Source: XN24 sp047921395 (GTDB lineage Bacteria > Pseudomonadota > Gammaproteobacteria > Steroidobacterales > XN24). Taken from it: 64,000 bases of DNA. The notes beneath the pieces are model-generated. The model saw only the letters and a program-made list of their open reading frames with translations. It ran no database searches and was not told the origin of the DNA. This document shows positions 47,097 to 55,651 of this stretch, piece after piece. The position numbers and the translations under genes were made by a program. The stretch is taken from NCBI GenBank assembly GCA_047921395.1, contig JBLRWH010000004.1:1-64000 (forward strand). Direction: 5' to 3'. How positions within the stretch are numbered: the stretch's first letter is position 1; each line of letters starts with the position of its first letter.

Positions 47097-48383
47097 ATGC
47101 GGCTCAACAGCTTCATCCAGAGCATCGCGGCGTCACTGCTGCTGCTCTTCAGCGCGGCGGCGACCGCCGCGGACGACATCCAGTGGACCCGCGAGGGACC
47201 GGATGGCACGACGCAGATCGTCCTCTACTATTTCTATTCCGACACCTGCCCGCACTGCATCGAGGCCAAGCCCTTCGTCGCCGAGCTCGACGCGCGGGAC
47301 TGGATCGACCTGCGCGCCTTCGAGATCAACAAGAACCGGGACAACGGCCTCTTCTACCGCGACACCGCGGCCGCGATCGGCGAACAGGCGCGCAGCGTGC
47401 CGGCGTTCATTTTCTGCGGCTCCATGCACACGGGTTTCGATCACGCAGAGTCCACCGGCGCCGTGCTGCTCGCCCGCCTGGAAAACTGCCGCGCCGACCC
47501 GGACCGCCATCTCGCGACGCTCGGGCAGGCCGGGCCGGTCCCGGGTGAGGTCATGGGCGTGGACGTGCCGCTGCTCGGCTTCATCAACCCGTCTGACTGG
47601 GGCCTGCCGATCCTCACCGTCGTCATCGCCGGCCTGGACGCGTTCAATCCCTGCGCGTTCTTTGTCCTGCTGTTCCTGCTCAGCCTGATGGTCCATGCGC
47701 GCAGCCGCGCCCGCATGATGCTCGTGGGCGGCACCTTCGTGCTGATCTCGGGCCTGATCTATTTCGTGTTCATGGCCGCCTGGCTGAACGTCTTCCTGTT
47801 GATCGGCGAGCTTCGGCTGGTCACGCTGCTCGCCGGCCTCATCGCAGTGAGCCTCGCGGCGATCAACATCAAGGACTATTTCTGGTTCCAGTCCGGCGGA
47901 CCCTCGCTGTCCATCCCCGAGTCGAAGAAGCCGGGCATGTACCAGCGGATGCGCAACCTGGTCGGCGCCAAGACCCTGCCGCCGATGATCGCCGGCACCA
48001 TCGTGCTCGCGATCGCGGTCAACAGCTACGAGCTGTTGTGTACCGCCGGGCTGCCCATGGTCTACACCCGCATCCTGACGCTGCGCGAGGCGGACACGTT
48101 CGTCTATTACATGTACCTCGTGCTGTACAACATCATCTACGTCATCCCGCTGCTGATCATCGTCTTGCTGTTCGTGCTGCGCTTCGGCTCGCGCAAGCTC
48201 GGCGAGCGCGAGGGCCGGCTGCTGAAACTGATGTCGGGCATGATGATGCTCGGGCTCGGCGGCGTGATGCTGCTGGCGCCCACGGCGCTGAACAACGCCG
48301 GCGTGGCGATCGGCCTGCTCGGCGCGGCGATGATCGCGACCGCGATCATTCATTCCGTCATGAAGCAGCGCGGCTTGATATGA
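47097..48383 (+). CDS. thioredoxin-CcdA fusion (DsbD-like)
   Basis: 428 residues. A signal peptide (about 1-24) is followed by a thioredoxin fold with CPHC in YSDTCPHCIEAKPF (about residue 52). Then comes a CcdA-like membrane domain of about six helices with cysteines in DAFNPCAFF and YELLCTAGLP. It would move electrons from the cytoplasm to periplasmic thiols, as DsbD does, but with the thioredoxin domain at the N-terminus. Being next to two multihaem cytochromes, it may keep CXXCH cysteines reduced for haem attachment. GGAGAT precedes the ATG at 47097. Confidence 0.88.
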   Translation: MRLNSFIQSIAASLLLLFSAAATAADDIQWTREGPDGTTQIVLYYFYSDTCPHCIEAKPFVAELDARDWIDLRAFEINKNRDNGLFYRDTAAAIGEQARSVPAFIFCGSMHTGFDHAESTGAVLLARLENCRADPDRHLATLGQAGPVPGEVMGVDVPLLGFINPSDWGLPILTVVIAGLDAFNPCAFFVLLFLLSLMVHARSRARMMLVGGTFVLISGLIYFVFMAAWLNVFLLIGELRLVTLLAGLIAVSLAAINIKDYFWFQSGGPSLSIPESKKPGMYQRMRNLVGAKTLPPMIAGTIVLAIAVNSYELLCTAGLPMVYTRILTLREADTFVYYMYLVLYNIIYVIPLLIIVLLFVLRFGSRKLGEREGRLLKLMSGMMMLGLGGVMLLAPTALNNAGVAIGLLGAAMIATAIIHSVMKQRGLI

Positions 48384-48412
48384 TCGGGTGAACCCGCCCT
48401 AGGCGCACCCGC

Positions 48413-48817
48413 ATGTCCCGACTCGTTTCCCTGTTGCTTGCCGCCCTGCTCAGCGCCGGCTGCGCTGGCACGCGAGACTGGTGGCAGCGCGACTTGCAGG
48501 CATGGCAGGGGGCGCCGGTGTCCGAGTTGCTTGACGTCTGGGGTCCACCGCTGCGCACCCTGACCGGCGAGAACGAGGCGACCGTGCTCGTCTACGAGAG
48601 CGCCCGCCAGCTGGACCATCGGCTCGAGGAATTGAAGGATCCGGCCACACGGCTCGATCCGGACACGGGTGGGGCCCAGTTCGCGCGCGTGGAGCGGGGC
48701 GAATGCACGCTCTACTTCGAGATCCTGGCGGAGCGCGTCATGGCGGCACGCCACGAGGGCTCGGCCTGCGAGATCAGGCCGCGGCGAGGCAACCCGCCCG
48801 GCCTGAGCAACCCCTAG
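48413..48817 (+). CDS. small outer-membrane lipoprotein, unknown function
   Basis: 134 residues. The signal sequence ends in lipobox LSAGC, so it is lipidated at Cys17. The mature part has WQRDLQAWQGAPVSELLDVWGPP, a pattern common in small proteobacterial envelope lipoproteins. No catalytic motif is visible. It starts 29 bp after the DsbD-like gene and is probably co-transcribed. It overlaps the stop of the convergent DUF4136 gene by four bases. Confidence 0.75.
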   Translation: MSRLVSLLLAALLSAGCAGTRDWWQRDLQAWQGAPVSELLDVWGPPLRTLTGENEATVLVYESARQLDHRLEELKDPATRLDPDTGGAQFARVERGECTLYFEILAERVMAARHEGSACEIRPRRGNPPGLSNP

Positions 48818-49401
48818 CGCTGCGGACCCGCGACGAAGGGATAACGCGCGAAAATCTCGGCCACGGCGTTGTCGAGCGCGCCGGCGGGATCCTCGCGGGT
48901 GGACTTCGTGATCCGGCCGACCGCGCGGCCTTCCCAGACCAGCTGGCGCCGCTCGGCATCCACCAGGTCGATGAACAGCGTGCCACGCTCGTAGCGATCC
49001 ACGTAGGTCTCATAGCTGTAGGCCGGCCACGGATAGTAATATCCGCCGCGCCAGCCGTACCAGGGTGGCGGCAGACCTGCCGACGGCACCGTCCGCACGT
49101 CCTGGATGTCCTCGGTGGCCATGGCGAAATTGACCAGCAGCTCCGCGTCGCTCTCGACCCTGCGATAGCCCCTGGCCTCGAGTTCCCGTGTCACGGACGC
49201 AATCACGCGCCGGTCACCGATCGTGTCGTAAGTCAGCGCCTGGCCGCGCTCCGCGCGATCCATGAACGAGAAGGTGGCGTACTGCGAGAAATCCACCGAC
49301 GTGTCGTAGTCGGTGCTGATTTCCGGGCCGACCGCGGCGCAGCCCGCGAGGGCCAGCACCCCGAGCGTCCCCGCCAGCCGCCTTGCGAATCTGGTGTCCA
49401 T
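48814..49401 (-). CDS. DUF4136 lipoprotein
   Basis: 195 residues with lipobox LALAGC and a DUF4136 body (DYDTSVDFSQYATFSF, ARGYRRVESDAELLVNFAM, LFIDLVDAERRQLVWEGRAVG). A Tyr/Trp/Gly-rich insert (PPPWYGWRGGYYYPWPAYSYETY) lies in the middle. These outer-membrane lipoproteins have no known function. AGGAGG precedes the ATG at 49401. Confidence 0.88.
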   Translation of the reverse strand: MDTRFARRLAGTLGVLALAGCAAVGPEISTDYDTSVDFSQYATFSFMDRAERGQALTYDTIGDRRVIASVTRELEARGYRRVESDAELLVNFAMATEDIQDVRTVPSAGLPPPWYGWRGGYYYPWPAYSYETYVDRYERGTLFIDLVDAERRQLVWEGRAVGRITKSTREDPAGALDNAVAEIFARYPFVAGPQR

Positions 49402-49510
49402 CTGCAAACCTCCTGCTGCGGAGCCGGGTCCAGCCAAACCGGCCAGGCGCGCGCCCCGGTATGCCCATTCTCGCACCCCGGGCGGCCCTGCGCATCGCCC
49501 CGGGGCCCGG

Positions 49511-49723
49511 TCAGAGGTCTTCGAAGCTGTCCAGGGCCGCGAGTTCGCGACTCAGCCGCCGGCTCTCCGCCAGCGCCTCCAGGGTCCGCCGCGCAGCCGT
49601 CCCCGGCCCGCTGCGCCTGGCCTCGCGGCGGCCGATGTCGGTCAACGCCTCGATCGGTTCCGCGTCTCCGGTGAACTCGAAGTTCGCGTCGTCCGAAAAA
49701 TCCTTGCGTGCATATCCGTTCAT
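49511..49723 (-). CDS. small PA3496-like protein
   Basis: 70 residues, highly charged, with an acidic N-terminus and the C-terminal pattern RRTLEALAESRRLSRELAALD-F-D typical of the PA3496 group of small gammaproteobacterial proteins. It has a GGAGAG ribosome site. It is encoded 109 bp upstream of the DUF4136 gene on the same strand and may be its operon partner. Confidence 0.65.
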   Translation of the reverse strand: MNGYARKDFSDDANFEFTGDAEPIEALTDIGRREARRSGPGTAARRTLEALAESRRLSRELAALDSFEDL

Positions 49724-49923
49724 GTTCAGGGCTCTCCGCGCTCCAGGCTCGGTCCTGTTGTTCGCCCATCGGCACCCACTGGTGCCATCGATGTGTCCAG
49801 TGCCGTTAGAGGGTGGCGGGCAAAGAAAATTCCATGTCTCGCACGCTCACGGCGTTTGCCCTATATTCCGGAGCTTCGGAACGGCGCGGCGCCAAGCCGG
49901 CCTTCCTGTCGCGGGAACGGGAC

Positions 49924-50712
49924 ATGGTGCTTAGAGCCAGGCAGAAGCTGGGCAAATACCGGATCGAGCGGCGAATTTCGGACGGGCCGCTGGCGACCGT
50001 CTACCAGGCGTTCGACACCATTCACGGCCTGCGGGTCGCGCTGAAGATCCCGCACCGGCGGATGATGGACGACTATTTCCTCGCGGACTTCCGCAAGGAG
50101 GTCCGGGTGCTCGCCAAGCTCGACCACCCGAATATCCTGCCGATCCAGAATGCCTGCTTCATCGACGGCTACTTCGTCATCTCGATGCCGCTGGGCATCG
50201 ACACGCTCGGGGGCCGGCTGCAGCGCCGTATTTCGACCGCCAAGGCGCTCGACTTCACCCACCAGATCCTGTCGGCCGTGGCACATGCGCACGAGCGCGG
50301 CATCATCCACTGTGACATCAAGCCCGATAACTTCATCCTGTTCCCTGACAATGAGTTGCGGCTCGCGGACTTCGGCTTTTCCAAGCTCGCCCGCCGGCGC
50401 ATCGAGGCATCCGGCTCCGGCACGGTCGGCTACGTCGCCCCGGAGCAGGCCATGGGCCGCCCGGTGCTGGCCTCCGACGTGTTCTCCGTGGGGCTCTTGC
50501 TGTACCGGATGTTCGCCGGCACATTGCCGCGCTGGCCCTACGACTGGCCGCCACCCGGCGCGGCGCGCCTCCGGCAGAAGCTGCATCCGGACATGGTCAC
50601 GCTCATCCGGCGCGCGATCGAGGTCAAACCCACGCGCCGCTTCCGTGACGGCATGCGGATGCTGGCCGCGTTCGAGCGTATCCGGCGCCCGGCGGCGGAC
50701 CGGCAGGCATGA
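49924..50712 (+). CDS. serine/threonine protein kinase (non-RD, degenerate Gly loop)
   Basis: 262-residue, single-domain Hanks-type kinase without membrane anchor or sensor domain. VALKIP supplies the ATP-binding Lys, IIHCDIKPDNFIL the catalytic loop (His-Cys-Asp, not His-Arg-Asp), LADFGFSKL the metal-binding DFG, and GTVGYVAPEQA the APE-like end of the activation segment. The Gly-rich loop is ISDGPLATVYQ with only one of the usual glycines. Catalysis is likely but with unusual regulation. The next gene, a PP2C phosphatase, overlaps by ATGA, so the two are an opposing pair. Confidence 0.9.
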   Translation: MVLRARQKLGKYRIERRISDGPLATVYQAFDTIHGLRVALKIPHRRMMDDYFLADFRKEVRVLAKLDHPNILPIQNACFIDGYFVISMPLGIDTLGGRLQRRISTAKALDFTHQILSAVAHAHERGIIHCDIKPDNFILFPDNELRLADFGFSKLARRRIEASGSGTVGYVAPEQAMGRPVLASDVFSVGLLLYRMFAGTLPRWPYDWPPPGAARLRQKLHPDMVTLIRRAIEVKPTRRFRDGMRMLAAFERIRRPAADRQA

Positions 50713-51590
50713 GCGCCGGCGCGGAGGCGCTCATCCTCGCGACAGGGGAAGGCATTTCCCGGGGGCTGGCGCGCGTGGCCGGCGGCGCCGCCGCCGCCTG
50801 GGCCGCCCCGCGTCCGGGCGCCACGCGCAGCGAGGACGCCGTGCTCGTGCTGCCGCTCGGTCCGGACAGCGCCGTGCTGGCCATTGCCGACGGCATGGGC
50901 GGCCTGCCCGGCGGCGGTGCGGCCGCGGCGCGCGCCATCGCGGCGCTGGCCACCTCCGTCGAGGAAGGCCTGGCCGGCGGCCTGCCGCTGCAGACCACCA
51001 TCCTCGACGGCATCCGCATGGCCAATGAGTCGGTGCTGTCCATGGGCACGGGGGCGGCAACGACCCTCGCGGTCGCGGAGCTGGCCGCAGGCCAGGTGCG
51101 CGCCTACAACGTGGGCGACTCGGAGGTCATGGTGTTCGGCCAGCGCGGCCTGCTCAAGTTGCGGACCCTGTCGCACTCGCCGGTGGGCTTTGCACTGCAA
51201 GCCGGCCTCGTGGGCCACGAAGAGGCGCTGCATCACGAGGATCGCCACCTGGTATCGAACTTTGTCGGTAGCCGCGACATGCGCATCGAGGTCGGCTCGG
51301 CCCTGCGCCTCGGCGCGCTGGATACGGTGCTGGTCTGCAGCGACGGGCTGGTGGACAACCTGCGGCTCGCGGAAATTTCGGCGATCATGTGCTGCGGGCC
51401 ACTCGACGAGCGCCTGGAGGCGCTCGCTCACAGCGCACTGGCCCGCATGAGCGGCGCCCGCGGCCCCGCTCCACCTCCCGGCGAACAGCCCAGCAAGCCG
51501 GACGATCTCTCGCTGATCGCCTTCCGCCGTGAACCCGGCCGCGCGGTGACGCGACGCCTCCCGCCGCCACGGCAGATGACCCTCGAATGA
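50709..51590 (+). CDS. PP2C-family serine/threonine phosphatase
   Basis: 293 residues with the PPM metal-binding set: RSEDAVLVL, IADGMGGLPGG, GAATTLAVAEL, YNVGDSEVMVF, CSDGLVDNL, and PDDLSLIAF. It should dephosphorylate targets of the kinase encoded just upstream, with which it overlaps by four bases (ATGA). It is cytoplasmic, with no membrane segment. An asparaginase-like gene follows immediately. Confidence 0.9.
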   Translation: MSAGAEALILATGEGISRGLARVAGGAAAAWAAPRPGATRSEDAVLVLPLGPDSAVLAIADGMGGLPGGGAAAARAIAALATSVEEGLAGGLPLQTTILDGIRMANESVLSMGTGAATTLAVAELAAGQVRAYNVGDSEVMVFGQRGLLKLRTLSHSPVGFALQAGLVGHEEALHHEDRHLVSNFVGSRDMRIEVGSALRLGALDTVLVCSDGLVDNLRLAEISAIMCCGPLDERLEALAHSALARMSGARGPAPPPGEQPSKPDDLSLIAFRREPGRAVTRRLPPPRQMTLE

Positions 51591-51613
51591 CAGCCCTCCA
51601 CAGGAACAGCTCA

Positions 51614-52600
51614 ATGAAGACCGCGCTCCGAACCCTGCTGGCCGCGATTGTCCTGTGGCCCTGCGTCGTGCTGGCCGACTCGCCGGGACCCGTGCTCGTC
51701 ATCCACGGCGGCGCAGGGACCCTGCGCGCCACCGAGATGAGCGAAACGGACCGGGCGCTTTACGAGGCGAAGCTGCACGAGGCGCTGGAGGCCGGGTGGC
51801 GCGTGCTCGCCGAGGGCGGCAGCGCACTCGACGCCGTTACGGCCGCGATCCTGCCGATGGAAGACTCGCCGCTGTTCAACGCCGGGCGCGGCGCGGTGTT
51901 CGCCGCCGACGGCCGCAACGAGCTCGACGCGTCGATCATGGACGGCGCAACCCGGGCCGCCGGCGCCATCGGCGGCGTGCGCTGGGTGCGTAACCCCGTG
52001 CTGCTGGCGCGCCGGGTGATGGAAGCCTCGCCCCACGTTTTCCTGGCCGGCCAGGGCGCCCTGGAGTTCGCCATCGACCAGGGGCTCGAGCTGAAGCCGG
52101 CCGAGTGGTTCTGGACCGAGCGCCGCTGGCAGCAGATGCAGCGCGCCACCCTGCGCGGCGCGCTGCCCACGGAGCCGTCCGAGGGCCGCTTCGGCACCGT
52201 CGGCGCGGTCGCGCTGGATGCCGCGGGCCACCTGGCCGCGGCCACCTCCACGGGCGGCACGACGGCGAAGCGCTATGGTCGGCTCGGCGACGTGCCGGTC
52301 ATCGGCGCAGGCACGTGGGCCGACGGCGAATGCGCGGTCTCCGCGACCGGCGACGGGGAATACTTTATTCGTGCCGCCGCGGCGCACGCGATCTGCGCGC
52401 GCGTCGCCCTCGCCGGGGCCACGCCGGGCGAGGCCGCCGCGACGGTGCTGGCCGAAATTCGCGAGCTCGGCGGGCTCGGCGGCGTCATCGTCGTGGACCG
52501 CACGGGGCGGTCCAGCCTGTTGTTCAGCACGGAAGGCATGTACCGGGGCCACGCGGACGGGCGCGGCCGGCGCGTCGCGATTTTCGCCGAAGAGGGCTAG
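51614..52600 (+). CDS. isoaspartyl peptidase / L-asparaginase (Ntn hydrolase)
   Basis: 328 residues. A signal peptide (MKTALRTLLAAIVLWPCVVLA) precedes the enzyme, so it acts in the periplasm. Autocleavage should occur before Thr195 in RFGTVGAVALD to give the alpha/beta form with Thr as nucleophile. HGGAG near the N-terminus and ATSTGGTTAKRYGR also match the family. It degrades isoaspartyl dipeptides or asparagine. ATG at 51614 is chosen because AGGA precedes it and it gives a clean signal peptide; an ATG at 51587 overlaps the PP2C stop. Its stop overlaps the convergent exchanger gene by four bases. Confidence 0.88.
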   Translation: MKTALRTLLAAIVLWPCVVLADSPGPVLVIHGGAGTLRATEMSETDRALYEAKLHEALEAGWRVLAEGGSALDAVTAAILPMEDSPLFNAGRGAVFAADGRNELDASIMDGATRAAGAIGGVRWVRNPVLLARRVMEASPHVFLAGQGALEFAIDQGLELKPAEWFWTERRWQQMQRATLRGALPTEPSEGRFGTVGAVALDAAGHLAAATSTGGTTAKRYGRLGDVPVIGAGTWADGECAVSATGDGEYFIRAAAAHAICARVALAGATPGEAAATVLAEIRELGGLGGVIVVDRTGRSSLLFSTEGMYRGHADGRGRRVAIFAEEG

Positions 52601-53553
52601 AGGGCCTGGCGCGCGAGCCAGCCGACGTAGGCCACGTAGCCGATCAGTAGTGCGAGGCCTTCCGGCCGGCCGATGCGCTGCCGCACCAGGATCAGCGGCA
52701 CCAGCACCAGCGCGAACATCAGCATCACGGTGAGATCGACCATCGTGATCGCGCCGCGCTCCAGGGGCCGGATCACGGCGGTGATGCCGAGCACCGCGAG
52801 GATGTTGAAAAAGTTCGAGCCCACGACGTTGCCCACGGCGATGTCCGCATCGCCCTTGAGCGCCGCGACGATGCTGGTCGCGAGCTCCGGCAGGCTGGTC
52901 CCGACCGCGATCACGGTCAGCGCGATCACCGCCGGACTGATACCCAGCGCTTCGGCCAGGCTCACGCCGCCACGCACGAACGCGGCGCCGCCGAGCACCA
53001 GGGCAACCAGGCCTGCGCCGATCAGCAGCATGTCGAGCGCGCCATGCGTCCGGACCGGGCGGACGGTTTCCTCCAGTTCGACCCGGATGCGCTCCTCGAG
53101 CTGCTCGCGCCGCGCGATCTGCACGTTCCAGTAGAGGAACAGGCCCAGCCCGAAGAGAAACACGAGGCCGGCCGGCCGGCTGATGTGGCCGTCGTTGAGG
53201 AATGCCAGCAGCAACACGGAAATGAAGATCAGCCACGGCAGGTCCAGTCGCAGCATGCGGCTGTGAATGTCCGCCGGACGAATCATCGCGCAGATGGCCA
53301 GGATCAGCCCGATATTAGCGATATTGGAGCCAACCACATTGCCGATCGCCACGTCATCGACGCCGGCCAGCGCGGCCTGCAGGCTGACGGCCAGTTCGGG
53401 TGCGCTGGTCGCGAACGCCACCACCGTCATCCCGACGATGAACGGACTCAAACCGATGCGCAGCGCCAGGCTGCTCGCGCCGCGCACCAGGGCCTCTCCA
53501 CCGCCATAGAGCAACAGGAAACCGAGCACCAGGAAGGCGAGACTGGCGACCAT
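52597..53553 (-). CDS. calcium/sodium antiporter, YrbG-like
   Basis: 318 residues with about ten helices in two inverted halves. Each half has the alpha-repeat signature of the Ca/cation antiporter family: VAFATSAPELAVS...GNVVGSNIANI (about 46-80) and AVGTSLPELATS...GNVVGSNFFNI (about 217-250). It exchanges calcium for sodium or protons across the inner membrane. Its ATG directly abuts the gshA stop, suggesting co-transcription. Confidence 0.92.
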   Translation of the reverse strand: MVASLAFLVLGFLLLYGGGEALVRGASSLALRIGLSPFIVGMTVVAFATSAPELAVSLQAALAGVDDVAIGNVVGSNIANIGLILAICAMIRPADIHSRMLRLDLPWLIFISVLLLAFLNDGHISRPAGLVFLFGLGLFLYWNVQIARREQLEERIRVELEETVRPVRTHGALDMLLIGAGLVALVLGGAAFVRGGVSLAEALGISPAVIALTVIAVGTSLPELATSIVAALKGDADIAVGNVVGSNFFNILAVLGITAVIRPLERGAITMVDLTVMLMFALVLVPLILVRQRIGRPEGLALLIGYVAYVGWLARQAL

Positions 53554-55131
53554 TTACGCCCCCGCCCGGGCGAAGTAACGCGCGAGATACTGCTCGAAAG
53601 GCTCAGTCTCGGACTGCTCGAGTTCCTGCTGCGCCCGCAGCGAGTGTTCGGCCTCCGCCGCGAATTCCGCGAGGCGCACCGGCGACATCGGCGGCAGCGA
53701 GGAAAAATACTCGCGATGCTGCTGTGACATCCGCAGCGCGAAGCGGAAGAAGGACTCGCGCTCCTGGCGCATCTCGGCAAGGATCCGCGCCGAGGGGGTC
53801 AGCGAGGGGTCTTCCAGCTTCGCGGCCTGGAGTTCCAGCGCCGCCGAGTAGGAACGCGAGGGGTCGTCCCGGTCCAGCAGGCGGCAGATCGGCGCCAGCT
53901 GCCGGCACAGTTCGCGACCCCACTCGGCCACCGGCTTCTCTACCCCCGCGATCACGAGCGACAAGTCCGGACGGCGGCCGGCGACCGCGACCCGCGCGTG
54001 GTTGTCGTCCAGGTGCTCGATCTCCGCCTCATCCATCGGCGGGCTGTCGTGCAGCATGCAGAACACCAGAAACGCCTCGAGGAAGCGCAGCTCGTTCTGG
54101 CTCACCCCCGCGGGATCGTAGGGACTCACATCGAGCGCGCGCACTTCCATGTACGCGACCCCGGCACGACGCAGCGCGACGGTCGGACGCTCGCCGCCCA
54201 GGATCGGCTGCTTGGGCCGGATGAAACCGTAGTACTCGTTCTCGATCTGCAGGGCACTGGTCGAAAGCTGGCGCCATTTGCCGTTCGGCGCCACGCCGAT
54301 CTTCTCGTAAGGCGGCCAGGGCGCGCGGATCGCTTCCTCCAGGCCCTCGATGTATTCGTCGAGGGCGTTCATGGACAGGTGGATGCCGGCCTGGCTCGTG
54401 TTGCGGTAGCCGAGGTCGCTCATCCGCAGCGAGGTCGCGTGCGGGCCGTAACAGGTGCCCTGGTCGAACTCCGGCAGGCCGGGATCGCGCCCGCCGAGAA
54501 AGGACTTGCACAGCGCGGGCGAGGCCCCGAACAGGTACAGGACGATCCACCCGAAGCGGCGATAGCTGCGCAGCAGGCCGAAATACATGCGGTCGCGGAA
54601 CTCGCGCTCGCTGCCGCTCCAGCCCTCGATCTCGCGGAAGGCACGCCAGAACCGGTCCGGCAACGAGTAGTTGAAGTGCACCCCTGCGATGGTCTGCATG
54701 ACCCGGCCATAGCGGTAGCCGAGCCCGAGCCGGTAGATGTGCTTCATCCGGCCGACGTTCGACGTGCCGAACCGGGCCACCGGGATGCTTGCGTCGCCAC
54801 CCACGGCGCAGGGCATGCTGGTCGCCCAGAGCAGCTCATCGTCCGGGAGGCGCGGATAGACGAACTGGTGGACGTCGCAAAGAAACTGCAGCGTTTCCCA
54901 GCAACTCGACTGCGGCGGCGTGACGAACTCGAGCAGCGCCTCGGAATAGTCGGTCGTGATCCAGGGATGCGTCAGCGCCGCGCCGAGCGCGCGGGGATGT
55001 GGGGTGGCCGAGATGCGTCCGTCGGGGCCCACGCGCAGCGATTCCTTCTCCACGCCCCGCCCGCCCCCGGACAGGCAATCCGCGTCGACGCGCGCGAGCC
55101 GCTCCAGCCGCTGGTCCACCATCCGATACAT
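53554..55131 (-). CDS. gshA: glutamate-cysteine ligase
   Basis: 525 residues of the E. coli-type (PF04262) glutamate-cysteine ligase, the first and rate-limiting step of glutathione synthesis. Conserved stretches are GVEKESLRVG near residue 26, WITTDYSEALLEFVTPP, GVHFNYSLP, SLRMSDLGYRNTSQAGI, and YMEVRALDVSPYDPAGV near 380. The start at 55131 is preceded by GGGGGAG. It lies beside a glutathione transferase gene and a CMD-family thiol protein, forming a thiol-metabolism neighbourhood. No gshB is visible in the window. Confidence 0.95.
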   Translation of the reverse strand: MYRMVDQRLERLARVDADCLSGGGRGVEKESLRVGPDGRISATPHPRALGAALTHPWITTDYSEALLEFVTPPQSSCWETLQFLCDVHQFVYPRLPDDELLWATSMPCAVGGDASIPVARFGTSNVGRMKHIYRLGLGYRYGRVMQTIAGVHFNYSLPDRFWRAFREIEGWSGSEREFRDRMYFGLLRSYRRFGWIVLYLFGASPALCKSFLGGRDPGLPEFDQGTCYGPHATSLRMSDLGYRNTSQAGIHLSMNALDEYIEGLEEAIRAPWPPYEKIGVAPNGKWRQLSTSALQIENEYYGFIRPKQPILGGERPTVALRRAGVAYMEVRALDVSPYDPAGVSQNELRFLEAFLVFCMLHDSPPMDEAEIEHLDDNHARVAVAGRRPDLSLVIAGVEKPVAEWGRELCRQLAPICRLLDRDDPSRSYSAALELQAAKLEDPSLTPSARILAEMRQERESFFRFALRMSQQHREYFSSLPPMSPVRLAEFAAEAEHSLRAQQELEQSETEPFEQYLARYFARAGA

Positions 55132-55235
55132 AGCCGTGCTCCCCCGGGAGCGCCCCCGCCGGCATGGCGGACCGGCGATTATACGCGCGCGGCGGCGTTG
55201 CCTACAGGAGGAGAGCAGGGCCTCCCCGAGCGGCC

Positions 55236-55586
55236 TCAGGCCGGCCCCAGCTCCTCGTCCATGGCCTCGATGACGTGCGCCGCATACATGAGCGACGGGC
55301 CGCCGCCCATCATCACACTGACGGACAGGACCTCCATGAGCTCCTCGCGGGTCGCGCCGTGGCGCAGGGCGGCATGGACGTGGAAGGCGATGCAGGGATC
55401 GCAGCGCGAGCCGACCGACAGCGCGACCGCGATCAGCTCCTTGGTCTTCGGGTCCAGGGCGCCGGCGCTCATCGCCTGGCCGTGGATCAGGTTGAAGCCC
55501 TTGAGCGTATCCGGCTGGGCCGTCTTCAGGCCGGCATTGGCGGTCGTGATGCGCTTGCGCATGGCCGCCCAGGGCTGATCGGTCAT
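55236..55586 (-). CDS. carboxymuconolactone decarboxylase-family thiol protein
   Basis: 116 residues of the AhpD/CMD fold. LIAVALSVGSRCDPCIAFHVHAAL holds the CXXC and downstream His of the AhpD-like peroxidase or disulfide-reductase site, which is absent from true carboxymuconolactone decarboxylases. It is probably a small redox enzyme. The start at 55586 follows AGGAG. It is on the same strand as, and 104 bp upstream of, gshA. Confidence 0.88.
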   Translation of the reverse strand: MTDQPWAAMRKRITTANAGLKTAQPDTLKGFNLIHGQAMSAGALDPKTKELIAVALSVGSRCDPCIAFHVHAALRHGATREELMEVLSVSVMMGGGPSLMYAAHVIEAMDEELGPA

Positions 55587-55651
55587 AATAGGCTCCTGTT
55601 TTTTTTGACTGCGCACACAGCTTAACCGCTGTCGCGAGAGGGGTTTTTGAC

